From the NCBI RefSeq assembly GCF_900119075.1, contig NZ_FPIP01000008.1, forward strand, positions 75,120 through 139,119: 64,000 bases of DNA, given 5' to 3'. How positions within the stretch are numbered: the stretch's first letter is position 1; every line of letters starts with the position of its first letter. Below the pieces are notes generated by a model, which saw only the letters and a list, made by a program, of their open reading frames with translations, made no database searches and was not told the origin of the DNA. Positions 21,589 through 29,435 of the stretch are shown here, piece after piece. Position numbers and translations under genes: made by a program. Origin of the DNA: Ruminococcus flavefaciens (GTDB taxonomy: Bacteria; Bacillota; Clostridia; Oscillospirales; Ruminococcaceae).

Positions 21589-23899
21589 GGATATCGCAGA
21601 AGCCGTATTCAGGATACGTGACGAGCATCTTGCAAGGCAGAGAAGAAAGCGCATACGTGCCGAGAAAGCCTGCGCCGCAGTTTCGGCTATTGCTGCCGCA
21701 GTTGTCATAACCGCCAAAGCAGCCGACCTTGCTTCTGACAGCAAGCCTTCGCGCCAGCCTGAGATGAGCTCGGTAATTGCTGTGACTACCGAGGCTGCAA
21801 GCGAGACGGTTACCGATGTGCGCAGCACCGAAGCAGATGTATCGACTGTTGTCACCAATACAACAGCTCCTGTAAAAACTACAGCAAAGCCCGTGACTTC
21901 CGTGACAAAAGCCGCTTTCTCCATGATATCATCAGCCGCAGGAAACAAAGCAGTGAATACTGTGACAACAGTATCAAATGCTGCAAAAGCTGACACAAAT
22001 GCTGACACGAACAACACACAACCACCTGTTACTACCGATATCAATGAAGATGATTGCAAGGAGGTAATCAGAATGAAGGTAATGGAAGTAAAAAAATATC
22101 TTGCTGCTCTCTCAGCAGCTGCAATGGCATCAAGCGGAGTAAGTATGCCTGCAAATGCAGAATCCCTGTATACTCCGAAGCCTATAGACTCTCTCGCAGA
22201 CGCTGTACTTTATATTGAAGAGAATACCGATAAAATGGATTTTGATGGCAGCGGAAAGCTTGACGGATTCGATGCTTATGCTCTTTTCACATATATGAAT
22301 GAACCTGAGTCACTTCCTGATGGCTATGCTGAAAGATGTGCTGCATATGGAGATTTCAACAAGGACGGAGCTATTGATACTCTTGATACCGATCTGCTCA
22401 GAGAGGTATGTGAGATCAGATATACACAGGAAGATTATGTAAATTATTTTGAAAATAGGGAATATCTTATTCCTGCTGATGCAGAGCTTAAAAAGCATGT
22501 CTGCAGGACCATATCTCCGGATGCTCCTGCCGAGGTAAGAGAAAAGCTGCTGAATTCTGTTTATGTTGACGAAAGCTATACCTATGGTTCGGATGAGAAC
22601 AGAAACAGCTTTATTGATTACTTCTTCTTCAATTTAAAGAACGTAGCATATTCATTGGATAAGTATAACGACGCATACTATAAGAGATTCCTCGAAAACT
22701 ATGATGCAGAAAAGTACAGCTTTGACATAAATGAAGACGGAGTTGTTGATCTTAAGGACCTCTATGATATATACATCTTTGATGTAGCTTCTGCCGATGA
22801 GGAAGGCTTTTTCAGCAATAATTACTATTTCGGTCAGTTTAACTTAGTGGAGGAAGTGATGGGCAATACTGTTTGTATTCACGCTGATTACGAGCATCCG
22901 CTCCGTTCACGCCTCTCTATGCCGGAAGAGTCCAAGCAGCAGATCTGGGATAAGTGCAAGCCTTTATACGATTATGTTTATTCGTTTGTAGATTACAACA
23001 AGGACGATATGCCCTTATGTAATCTGAATTCGTTTGACATTATTGCAAGATATATCATCAGCAATACGGATATCGACATTATAAATAAAAGAAGTCTGTA
23101 TTATGTTCAGTATCGTGGAGAAATTATGCTCTGTGACCACTCTGTAAGCGAGGCATTTGTAAGTGATCTGGACTCCATTTTGCGCAAAAACTTTAATAAG
23201 GCAGATGGCAATTATAACGAAAATCCTATGGGAAACGAGTCTTATAAGCGCTATCTGGCTATTGCAGATCACGATTATATGCATGATAACGATATTTTCA
23301 GAGCAATGATAGCTGAGACAAAGGATGTGCTGAAAAGCGGTCTCAAAAATGATATGTTTGATATAAACAAGGACGGCAACATAAACACTCTGGATTCGTA
23401 TGTATTTAGTCTGTATGTTAACGACATCAGCGCAGGCAGAACAGCTGAAGAAAGCATCCTTCCTGCTGATATGTGGAATTTCATCGACCAGAATGTAGAG
23501 CTTGACAATGATGATATCCCGGGAACATTCGGCGATTTCATGATTTATGAGTCAGTTGTAGGTATGCCATACGAGCTGCCTCAGTACAAGCTTGATATCT
23601 ACTACCTCCAGCTTCTTGAGAAAAAGGGACTGGTAGACCTCAGCGATATCAGACCATATATCGAGCAGCTCTGCAAGGACAAGGAAGCAGGCGACGTTGA
23701 TTTCGACGGCAAGTTAACAGCTATCGACGCAAGCTATGTGCTCAGCTACTATGCGGAAACATCTGTCAACGCAGAGATAAGCAATGTTACGGTAGCTCAC
23801 ATGGAGTATATGGCAGACCTCAACACAGACGGAAGAGTAAACAGCGTAGACGCTTCCGAGATACTTTCGACCTATGCTGAAAATGCAGTAAGCAAATAA
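21575..23899 (+). CDS. Membrane anti-sigma-like protein with dockerin ectodomain (locus B, full-length form)
   Basis: 774 residues. A very basic N-terminus (1-31, with RQRRKRIR) precedes one membrane helix (about 32-50), a Thr/Ala/Val-rich stalk (60-160), an internal signal-peptide-like stretch (from residue 167), an ectodomain with several calcium-loop motifs (DFDGSGKLDGFD, DFNKDGAIDTLD, DINEDGVVDLKD, DINKDGNINTLD) and a C-terminal dockerin (about 708-774). The dockerin has DASYVLSYYAE and so belongs to the type also found in the gene at 16735, unlike those of loci A and C. The inferred role is to hold the sigma factor at the membrane and respond to something outside the cell. The internal AAGGAGG at 22058 is a textbook ribosome site inside a coding frame. 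Confidence 0.8.
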   Translation: MRDTKDIAEAVFRIRDEHLARQRRKRIRAEKACAAVSAIAAAVVITAKAADLASDSKPSRQPEMSSVIAVTTEAASETVTDVRSTEADVSTVVTNTTAPVKTTAKPVTSVTKAAFSMISSAAGNKAVNTVTTVSNAAKADTNADTNNTQPPVTTDINEDDCKEVIRMKVMEVKKYLAALSAAAMASSGVSMPANAESLYTPKPIDSLADAVLYIEENTDKMDFDGSGKLDGFDAYALFTYMNEPESLPDGYAERCAAYGDFNKDGAIDTLDTDLLREVCEIRYTQEDYVNYFENREYLIPADAELKKHVCRTISPDAPAEVREKLLNSVYVDESYTYGSDENRNSFIDYFFFNLKNVAYSLDKYNDAYYKRFLENYDAEKYSFDINEDGVVDLKDLYDIYIFDVASADEEGFFSNNYYFGQFNLVEEVMGNTVCIHADYEHPLRSRLSMPEESKQQIWDKCKPLYDYVYSFVDYNKDDMPLCNLNSFDIIARYIISNTDIDIINKRSLYYVQYRGEIMLCDHSVSEAFVSDLDSILRKNFNKADGNYNENPMGNESYKRYLAIADHDYMHDNDIFRAMIAETKDVLKSGLKNDMFDINKDGNINTLDSYVFSLYVNDISAGRTAEESILPADMWNFIDQNVELDNDDIPGTFGDFMIYESVVGMPYELPQYKLDIYYLQLLEKKGLVDLSDIRPYIEQLCKDKEAGDVDFDGKLTAIDASYVLSYYAETSVNAEISNVTVAHMEYMADLNTDGRVNSVDASEILSTYAENAVSK
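22058..22064 (+). promoter_or_regulatory. Internal perfect Shine-Dalgarno in locus B
   Basis: AAGGAGG, eight bases before the in-frame ATG at 22073, within the anti-sigma-like ORF. It is the strongest of the three internal sites. Confidence 0.75.
22073..23899 (+). CDS. Nested secreted dockerin protein (locus B, internal start)
   Basis: A 608-residue product with the N-terminus MKVMEVKKYLAALSAAAMAS and a likely cleavage after ANA: a complete Sec signal peptide. It would be the ectodomain and dockerin without the membrane segment. A further in-frame ATG lies at 22082, but the spacing favours 22073. Confidence 0.68.
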   Translation: MKVMEVKKYLAALSAAAMASSGVSMPANAESLYTPKPIDSLADAVLYIEENTDKMDFDGSGKLDGFDAYALFTYMNEPESLPDGYAERCAAYGDFNKDGAIDTLDTDLLREVCEIRYTQEDYVNYFENREYLIPADAELKKHVCRTISPDAPAEVREKLLNSVYVDESYTYGSDENRNSFIDYFFFNLKNVAYSLDKYNDAYYKRFLENYDAEKYSFDINEDGVVDLKDLYDIYIFDVASADEEGFFSNNYYFGQFNLVEEVMGNTVCIHADYEHPLRSRLSMPEESKQQIWDKCKPLYDYVYSFVDYNKDDMPLCNLNSFDIIARYIISNTDIDIINKRSLYYVQYRGEIMLCDHSVSEAFVSDLDSILRKNFNKADGNYNENPMGNESYKRYLAIADHDYMHDNDIFRAMIAETKDVLKSGLKNDMFDINKDGNINTLDSYVFSLYVNDISAGRTAEESILPADMWNFIDQNVELDNDDIPGTFGDFMIYESVVGMPYELPQYKLDIYYLQLLEKKGLVDLSDIRPYIEQLCKDKEAGDVDFDGKLTAIDASYVLSYYAETSVNAEISNVTVAHMEYMADLNTDGRVNSVDASEILSTYAENAVSK

Positions 23900-23912
23900 G
23901 GTGATATAACAT

Positions 23913-23950
23913 AAAAGCCATGCAGGAATGTCTCCTGCATGGCTTTTTCC
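23913..23950 (+). terminator. Terminator of locus B
   Basis: AAAGCCATGCAGGA pairs with TCCTGCATGGCTTT, followed by T residues. Confidence 0.85.
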
Positions 23951-23980
23951 TTTATATGATTTCAGCTTCGGAGAAAGGAT

Positions 23981-24009
23981 TTGCAATAAGCCACGAAAAG
24001 TGGTAGTAT
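23981..24009 (+). promoter_or_regulatory. Possible sigma-A promoter of sigma locus C
   Basis: TTGCAA (23981-23986), 17 bases, TAGTAT (24004-24009). A weak match. Confidence 0.35.
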
Positions 24010-24063
24010 TATAAAAGAATGCAGCGAAAAATGCGAAATAAAAATTTTTTTGAAAAATACTGC

Positions 24064-24090
24064 GACATCTGCCGCTTTTCTTTCGTATAA
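24064..24090 (+). promoter_or_regulatory. Candidate ECF promoter of sigma locus C
   Basis: GACATCTGCC (24064-24073) and CGTATAA (24084-24090), with the same 20-base offset as in locus A. An A/T-rich block lies upstream at 24034. Confidence 0.42.
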
Positions 24091-24128
24091 GTAACAAATG
24101 GAAATATTTCCTGCCGAAAGGAGGACAT

Positions 24129-24683
24129 ATGGAAAACGGTATTAGTAGCTACAGCCGTTTCCTATCAGGAGATAAAGACGCAATAGACGAAGTTATTCGC
24201 GATTATAAGGACGGTCTTGTTTATTTCCTTTACAGCATTATAGGTGATATGGGGCTGGCAGAAGAAGCTGCCATAGATACATTCGTAAAGCTATATGTTG
24301 AGAAGCCTGCCTTCAGGGGTACAGGCAGCTTCAAAACATGGCTTTACACCATTGGAAGAAACAAGGCAATAGATATAAAGCGGAAATTCTCGAAATTCAA
24401 TTCAGTGTCCCTTGATAATGCGTTTGACATCTCTGACGAGGAAAATATTGAACAGAAGGTCATAGATGATGAGCGGCGTTCTGACCTGCGCAGGCTCATC
24501 TCAAATCTCAAACCTGAATACAGTCAGATACTGTACCTCATATTCTTTGAGGAATTCCAGAATGACGAAGCGGCTGAGATAATGAAAAAGAACAGCAAGC
24601 AGATCAGAGACCTGCTTTACAGAGCAAAATCCGCTCTGAAAAAAGAAATCGAAAAGGAAGGAGCAGTGTTCTATGGACTATAA
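24129..24683 (+). CDS. ECF-type RNA polymerase sigma factor (locus C)
   Basis: 184 residues, starting MENGISSYSRFLSGD, much like locus A. Region 2 has GSFKTWLYTIGRNKAID; region 4 has a helix-turn-helix around AAEIMKKNSKQIRDL. AAAGGAGG precedes the ATG. It overlaps the next ORF by 11 bases. Confidence 0.9.
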   Translation: MENGISSYSRFLSGDKDAIDEVIRDYKDGLVYFLYSIIGDMGLAEEAAIDTFVKLYVEKPAFRGTGSFKTWLYTIGRNKAIDIKRKFSKFNSVSLDNAFDISDEENIEQKVIDDERRSDLRRLISNLKPEYSQILYLIFFEEFQNDEAAEIMKKNSKQIRDLLYRAKSALKKEIEKEGAVFYGL

Positions 24684-27237
24684 GACCATGGCGGAGATAG
24701 TTAAATCCCGCGGCGACCGTATATTAGAAGAGCGCCGTATACGCAGGGTACGTATCATAAGGATCACCTCAGGCGTTACAGCTATGTGTGCCGCTGCGAT
24801 CATCGGCTTGGGGATATGGCATAGCAATACTGCAAAGGATCCTTCGTCCCTCGATTTCAATGAGAATACTACAGTTGAAACAACAGCCGCTGTTTCTGAT
24901 GTTACAACTGTAACTTCTGACAATAACAATACAGTGACAACAGAGACTGTGACTGCAAAGACAACTGCCGCAGCTCCTGTAAATACAACTCAGACTTCTG
25001 CGGCGGTCACAGCGGCTGCCGTAACTCAGCGTACCGCTGTAAGCACTGCCGTGCATACAGCGCCGCGGAGCACTTCACAGACAGCCCGTGTATCACAGAG
25101 CACTTCCGTTACAGCTGCTGATGTTACTGTTACGACCGAAAAGGTGACTATTACTGATACGCATAGGAGGGTATACTATATGAATAAAATGTCAGCAGGA
25201 TTCGCTGCTATGCTTGTAGCTTCATCGGCAATATCACAGCCCGTGAACGCTGTCAACGATACAGGCATGAGAAGCGTCCCCTTTGAAGTAATGAGCACAA
25301 AATATGACATAAACGAATTCGGATTCGGTGAATGGCATAAAAACGAAACAAAAATTGATGTAAATAAGGATGGTAAATTCAATGTTCATGATATTTATTG
25401 CCTTTATCGCTTATCAAACGGCGATGGAGCTTCTTTAACAGACGATACGGCATATGATTACAATAACGACGGCTGCTTTGACGAGAGCGATGTAAACGAC
25501 CTCATCTATTACTACACCTGCTATAACAAGATCGGGAGAAATATCCTCGATCCCGAATACTATGCCGCTGACGATAAGGCTGACAAGCAGACGCGTGAGG
25601 ACTTTGTAAAGTACTTTATCGAAAGTACAGAGGTATTTCACGGTATGTATGATATAGCTGCCGAAGCTATCGAGTCAAACAGGTCTTATCTTGATGTTGA
25701 CGGCAATGGCAGATTCGATATGGGCGACGTAATGGATATCTACTTCTTCCAGAAGCTGTTTGACGAGCCAGCCGTTACCTACGAAAATATGGACCGCGAG
25801 GCGCTTTCCTATGAGGATAAGCTAAAGGTCTACAATGAGCTTTCAACTGTAAAATTCCCCTCTGAGTCAGAGGCAAAATGCCTTGAGCTTTTCAGCAAAT
25901 TGGAAGATGACAGACTTGCTGAAGCTGTATTCTCGGATTATCTCATAAGATATTACATTGATAAAGAATCATATCAGCCCGAATACTCAGATCATAACTA
26001 CTTCGATACATTATGGGAGTCAAGATACGACGAAAGAAGAGACTATTCACCGAGATTCAAGGAAATCCTCAGGGATTTCGAGTATACAGTTGAGGATACG
26101 GAAAGAGAAATGGGACTTCCGAATTCAGATGTAAGAGCTGATGTTGATCTTTCCGATATCGAAGCTGAATACAAATTATATAAGGAAAAGGCAGAAAAAG
26201 GTCTGCTTCCCGAGCCCGATGTGAATCTCGACGGAGCAATAACCTTTGTTGACCATTATGCGGTTGAAGATATATACAACAACTACAGATATGCAAAGAA
26301 CGAAAGATATTCAGATGATATTATAGATAATTTCCTCAGCAGATTTGACCTCAACGAAAACGGCATAAGCGGCGACGCTGCCGATTGCAGTATCGCACAG
26401 ATATATATCTGTGAAAAGCTTGGCATAAAGACTAAGAAGGAAAAAGAATATGAGGAATTCAGAGATGCATGGATAAACGGAGAAGTCTCCAATTATCCGT
26501 GGGATGGAACGAACTGCCTTGACGGCACAAGATATCAGCTGACCGATCCCGACGACCTGTTCAGTCTCTGCGAGAATTACGTATATGCATTTACCTATGC
26601 TTCACAGAAAACAAGACAGTATATATTTGATAACTACTACGTGAATGTTGAAGCAGGTATCATGCCGCCGCCTGATGTCGACATGAACGGCGTTGTTGAC
26701 GAGCACGATTATATCTGCGCAGAGAATACGCTTTACTCACAGACTCATACCTCCGAGAATGTCAATACAGTTCCGGAAAAGATAATGGACAATTATATCA
26801 AGAACTTCGACCTTGATGGCAGCGGAGTCAGCGGCGATGCAATGGATACAGCTATCCTGCTGGATTACGTTTCAAGGACCTGCGGCATAGCGGAAAGTGA
26901 CCTTGAAACTATGGCATGGAACAACCGCGGTCAGTACACAAATACACAGCTCGCTGAGCAGACAGCTGAAACTACAACTACAGCAATGCCGAGAAAGTCT
27001 GCTCCAAAGATCGGCGACGCTAACTGCGATACAGACCTTGACCTTTCCGACGCAGTAATTATTATGCAGGCTCTTGCAAATCCTGACAAGTACGAGGTAT
27101 GTGGTACATCGGAATACCACATCACCGAGCAGGGCAGGATAAACGCCGATGTTGACAAGTCAACTGAGGGTATGACTGTTAACGACGCCCTGTGCATACA
27201 GCAGTATCTTCTCGGAAATAAAAAGACATTGGAATAA
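24673..27237 (+). CDS. Membrane anti-sigma-like protein with dockerin ectodomain (locus C, full-length form)
   Basis: 854 residues: a basic cytoplasmic segment (1-27), one membrane helix (about 28-47), a Thr-rich stalk (55-160), an internal signal-peptide-like stretch from residue 170, and a long ectodomain with seven calcium-loop motifs (for example DVNKDGKFNVHD, DVDGNGRFDMGD and DLNENGISGDAAD). A short Thr linker and a C-terminal dockerin (about 781-854, GDANCDTDLDLSD) follow. The ectodomain is longer than in loci A and B and has additional repeats. The scattered loops resemble single dockerin halves rather than complete dockerins. Same topology and probable anti-sigma role as in the other two loci. 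Confidence 0.8.
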   Translation: MDYKTMAEIVKSRGDRILEERRIRRVRIIRITSGVTAMCAAAIIGLGIWHSNTAKDPSSLDFNENTTVETTAAVSDVTTVTSDNNNTVTTETVTAKTTAAAPVNTTQTSAAVTAAAVTQRTAVSTAVHTAPRSTSQTARVSQSTSVTAADVTVTTEKVTITDTHRRVYYMNKMSAGFAAMLVASSAISQPVNAVNDTGMRSVPFEVMSTKYDINEFGFGEWHKNETKIDVNKDGKFNVHDIYCLYRLSNGDGASLTDDTAYDYNNDGCFDESDVNDLIYYYTCYNKIGRNILDPEYYAADDKADKQTREDFVKYFIESTEVFHGMYDIAAEAIESNRSYLDVDGNGRFDMGDVMDIYFFQKLFDEPAVTYENMDREALSYEDKLKVYNELSTVKFPSESEAKCLELFSKLEDDRLAEAVFSDYLIRYYIDKESYQPEYSDHNYFDTLWESRYDERRDYSPRFKEILRDFEYTVEDTEREMGLPNSDVRADVDLSDIEAEYKLYKEKAEKGLLPEPDVNLDGAITFVDHYAVEDIYNNYRYAKNERYSDDIIDNFLSRFDLNENGISGDAADCSIAQIYICEKLGIKTKKEKEYEEFRDAWINGEVSNYPWDGTNCLDGTRYQLTDPDDLFSLCENYVYAFTYASQKTRQYIFDNYYVNVEAGIMPPPDVDMNGVVDEHDYICAENTLYSQTHTSENVNTVPEKIMDNYIKNFDLDGSGVSGDAMDTAILLDYVSRTCGIAESDLETMAWNNRGQYTNTQLAEQTAETTTTAMPRKSAPKIGDANCDTDLDLSDAVIIMQALANPDKYEVCGTSEYHITEQGRINADVDKSTEGMTVNDALCIQQYLLGNKKTLE
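25165..25170 (+). promoter_or_regulatory. Internal Shine-Dalgarno in locus C
   Basis: AGGAGG, nine bases before the in-frame ATG at 25180, inside the anti-sigma-like ORF. Confidence 0.7.
25180..27237 (+). CDS. Nested secreted dockerin protein (locus C, internal start)
   Basis: A 685-residue product starting MNKMSAGFAAMLVASSAIS, with a likely signal-peptidase site after VNA. It carries the whole ectodomain and the dockerin but no membrane anchor. In frame with the long form. Confidence 0.66.
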   Translation: MNKMSAGFAAMLVASSAISQPVNAVNDTGMRSVPFEVMSTKYDINEFGFGEWHKNETKIDVNKDGKFNVHDIYCLYRLSNGDGASLTDDTAYDYNNDGCFDESDVNDLIYYYTCYNKIGRNILDPEYYAADDKADKQTREDFVKYFIESTEVFHGMYDIAAEAIESNRSYLDVDGNGRFDMGDVMDIYFFQKLFDEPAVTYENMDREALSYEDKLKVYNELSTVKFPSESEAKCLELFSKLEDDRLAEAVFSDYLIRYYIDKESYQPEYSDHNYFDTLWESRYDERRDYSPRFKEILRDFEYTVEDTEREMGLPNSDVRADVDLSDIEAEYKLYKEKAEKGLLPEPDVNLDGAITFVDHYAVEDIYNNYRYAKNERYSDDIIDNFLSRFDLNENGISGDAADCSIAQIYICEKLGIKTKKEKEYEEFRDAWINGEVSNYPWDGTNCLDGTRYQLTDPDDLFSLCENYVYAFTYASQKTRQYIFDNYYVNVEAGIMPPPDVDMNGVVDEHDYICAENTLYSQTHTSENVNTVPEKIMDNYIKNFDLDGSGVSGDAMDTAILLDYVSRTCGIAESDLETMAWNNRGQYTNTQLAEQTAETTTTAMPRKSAPKIGDANCDTDLDLSDAVIIMQALANPDKYEVCGTSEYHITEQGRINADVDKSTEGMTVNDALCIQQYLLGNKKTLE

Positions 27238-27260
27238 GCAGGTTTGATATGACATAACCG

Positions 27261-27292
27261 AGCCCCGAGGCGCTGCCTCGGGGCTTTTTGCG
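27261..27292 (+). terminator. Terminator of locus C
   Basis: AGCCCCGAGG (27261-27270) pairs with CCTCGGGGCT (27276-27285), then TTTT. Confidence 0.88.
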
Positions 27293-27401
27293 TATTTCCG
27301 ACATTATGAAATACCATTGTATTAATGCCTAAAATGAACTGCTGCAATTTGTAAGAAGTGCCAGTTTTTTATAAGTATTTGTGAACTTTAAATATATTTT
27401 A

Positions 27402-27430
27402 TTGATGTTTATTCGCAAAAGTGATAAAAT
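27402..27430 (+). promoter_or_regulatory. Promoter of the GGDEF gene
   Basis: TTGATG (27402-27407), 17 bases, TAAAAT (27425-27430). It overlaps the in-frame GTG at 27421, which therefore cannot be the start codon if this promoter is right. The leader is about 100 bases. Confidence 0.55.
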
Positions 27431-27540
27431 TATTTGTGGAAGTTAGGCGAAGCAGCTCCTTTACCAACATTATAATCAGAACTATTGAAATCTGTCTTCG
27501 CAAAAATATATTCATAATAATAAGAAAGAGGGCATTTATC

Positions 27541-28938
27541 ATGGATTATGAACAGTTAGTAGAAGGTCATAAGAGCAGAACGTGCATTATTTCTGTTGAG
27601 CAGTATGAGGACGGCACCTACGGCAATATACGTGTCGTTGCTGCAAATAAGCTTCTGCGTGATGATGCCGACATGATATTTCATCACCCCTTTGTTCCTG
27701 ATTCACCGTATTATTACTGCCTGCCGCAGGATAAGAATTTTGAGGACTTTATGTATCGCTGTGCCTGCCTTGGAAAGCCGCTGCACACATACGTTCATGT
27801 TGAGCATATGGGCTTGTGGGTAAATATGTTCCTTCTGCCTGTTGAATCTGACAGGGAAAACGTTGGATACTGCCTTTATTCCTGCGATATCTCGCCCTAT
27901 GCAGACTCAGAGCAGCAGGCAAGCCTTGCTGCGGATACTGCTACAAAGGCTCTTGAAGTAAGTATCAAGCTGGGAAACGCAAATAAAGAAAACATTCAGC
28001 AGATATTTGATGAGCTCATAGAAGATATGCGTGAAATGTGCGGAGCAGATATCTGCGGTATACTTGTTTCTGATTTTAACGGAAAGCGATATGCATCTTT
28101 CTGTAAGGCAATGTCTCCCGAAAACTCTATACATCATGCAGATATCTGTAATGATACGACTTTTCTGGATATTGCCGACACATTTGATTCAGCCATAGGA
28201 GGCAGCTCATGCCTTATCGTAAAAGATGAAAATGATATGAAATGGCTGCAATCAGTAAATCCTGAATGGCATTCAATGCTGGTTGAGTTTAATGTGAAAA
28301 GCGTCATTCTTTTTCCGCTCAAGCATAACGATGAGACTGTCGGCTATCTGTGGGCTCTGAACTTCAATACAGAGGATACTGTCAGAATAAAGGAGACTCT
28401 TGAACTGACCACATACTTTATTGCTTCGGAAATTGCAAACTACAAGCTTATGAAGCAGCTTGAATACCTCGGCTCTATCGATATCCTTACTGCCTGCAAG
28501 AACCGAAATGCCATGAATAATGCCGTAGAAGATATCGTAAATGGAAAAAACAAGCTTTCAGAGCCATATGCGGTGGGCTTTTTCGACCTTAACGGTCTGA
28601 AGCGCGTAAATGACGAAAAGGGACACGGTGCAGGAGACGGACTTCTCCGTACAGCCTCTGCGATACTGAACAGCGTTTTCTATGACTGTGATATTTACCG
28701 TGCAGGCGGCGATGAATTCATGCTTATCGCTAAGGGCATGGACGAGAATGCTCTCAAAGAAAGATTGGCTCAGCTTTACGAGAAATCCGCTATCGATGCC
28801 GATGTTAATTTCGCGGCTGGCTATTGTATCGTGCAGAACGGCGAAGACATTCGCACAGCAATGCGCATTGCAGATGAAAATATGTACATAAACAAAAACG
28901 AGTACTATGAGAAGCACCCCGAACTGAAATACAGATGA
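27541..28938 (+). CDS. Diguanylate cyclase with N-terminal sensor and GAF-like region
   Basis: 465 residues from the ATG at 27541 (GAGGG upstream). The N-terminal part (1-130) is soluble and unassigned. A GAF-like domain follows (about 145-300, MREMCGADICGILVSDF and IASEIANYKL). The GGDEF domain spans about 315-460, with the intact motif RAGGDEF at residues 387-393. It would make cyclic di-GMP in the cytoplasm. The RxxD inhibitory site upstream of GGDEF is absent (FYDC in its place), so product inhibition of the usual kind is unlikely. There is no membrane segment. It is a single gene with its own promoter and terminator. Confidence 0.88.
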   Translation: MDYEQLVEGHKSRTCIISVEQYEDGTYGNIRVVAANKLLRDDADMIFHHPFVPDSPYYYCLPQDKNFEDFMYRCACLGKPLHTYVHVEHMGLWVNMFLLPVESDRENVGYCLYSCDISPYADSEQQASLAADTATKALEVSIKLGNANKENIQQIFDELIEDMREMCGADICGILVSDFNGKRYASFCKAMSPENSIHHADICNDTTFLDIADTFDSAIGGSSCLIVKDENDMKWLQSVNPEWHSMLVEFNVKSVILFPLKHNDETVGYLWALNFNTEDTVRIKETLELTTYFIASEIANYKLMKQLEYLGSIDILTACKNRNAMNNAVEDIVNGKNKLSEPYAVGFFDLNGLKRVNDEKGHGAGDGLLRTASAILNSVFYDCDIYRAGGDEFMLIAKGMDENALKERLAQLYEKSAIDADVNFAAGYCIVQNGEDIRTAMRIADENMYINKNEYYEKHPELKYR

Positions 28939-28957
28939 TCATTTAAACTTTACAAGG

Positions 28958-28995
28958 AAAACAGCTCCCGAAAGCATTTTTCGGGAGCTGTTTTG
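28958..28995 (+). terminator. Terminator of the GGDEF gene
   Basis: A near-perfect 16-base stem, AACAGCTCCCGAAA with its complement, then TTTT. Confidence 0.88.
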
Positions 28996-29435
28996 ATATT
29001 AACAATGGACATGGACAATATCACCAAAAGATGTTCCTTACAGTATTTGATGAACTGTGTGAACGAAATATTGCGGAAATAGTTTGTTGAGGTAAAAATA
29101 ATGTTAAAATTGTCGTTAAAATATCATTATATTACAAAACTCCTGACCAATTATTGCGGACTAAACCCCAAAAATTGCGGTGTTGTTAATAGCTTATTTA
29201 CTTTTGCCTCTTAATATTGTATATTTACTTTAAAGATATTAGACAATTATGCCATACATTAGGCATAATAACAGTTTTGGGTGGATTATTTATCACAATG
29301 TTTCTTCTGGCTGGGACATTCAGAGGTCAGCTGTACCCTCTCTTATACGGCTGTTTCTGCATTAAACCAGAAAAATTGTCCTGTTTATTTTACGGAACGT
29401 TATTCAGGACTACAATAATAAAAGGAGTGATTGAA
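28996..29435 (+). other. Long AT-rich region and leader before the two-esterase gene
   Basis: 440 bases without a credible gene. An inverted repeat ATTATGCC/GGCATAAT (29246-29253, 29262-29269) may be an operator or hairpin. Further down, TTCTGG (29305-29310) can pair with CCAGAA (29367-29372), GGGACA (29313-29318) with TGTCC (29377-29381) and AGAGG (29322-29326) with CCTCT (29337-29341). The first two pairings cross, as in a pseudoknot. No convincing -35/-10 pair was found. Confidence 0.35.

Noticed and set aside
27421..27540. An upstream GTG start for the GGDEF protein
   Set aside because: It overlaps a predicted -10 element and has no ribosome site; the ATG at 27541 has one.
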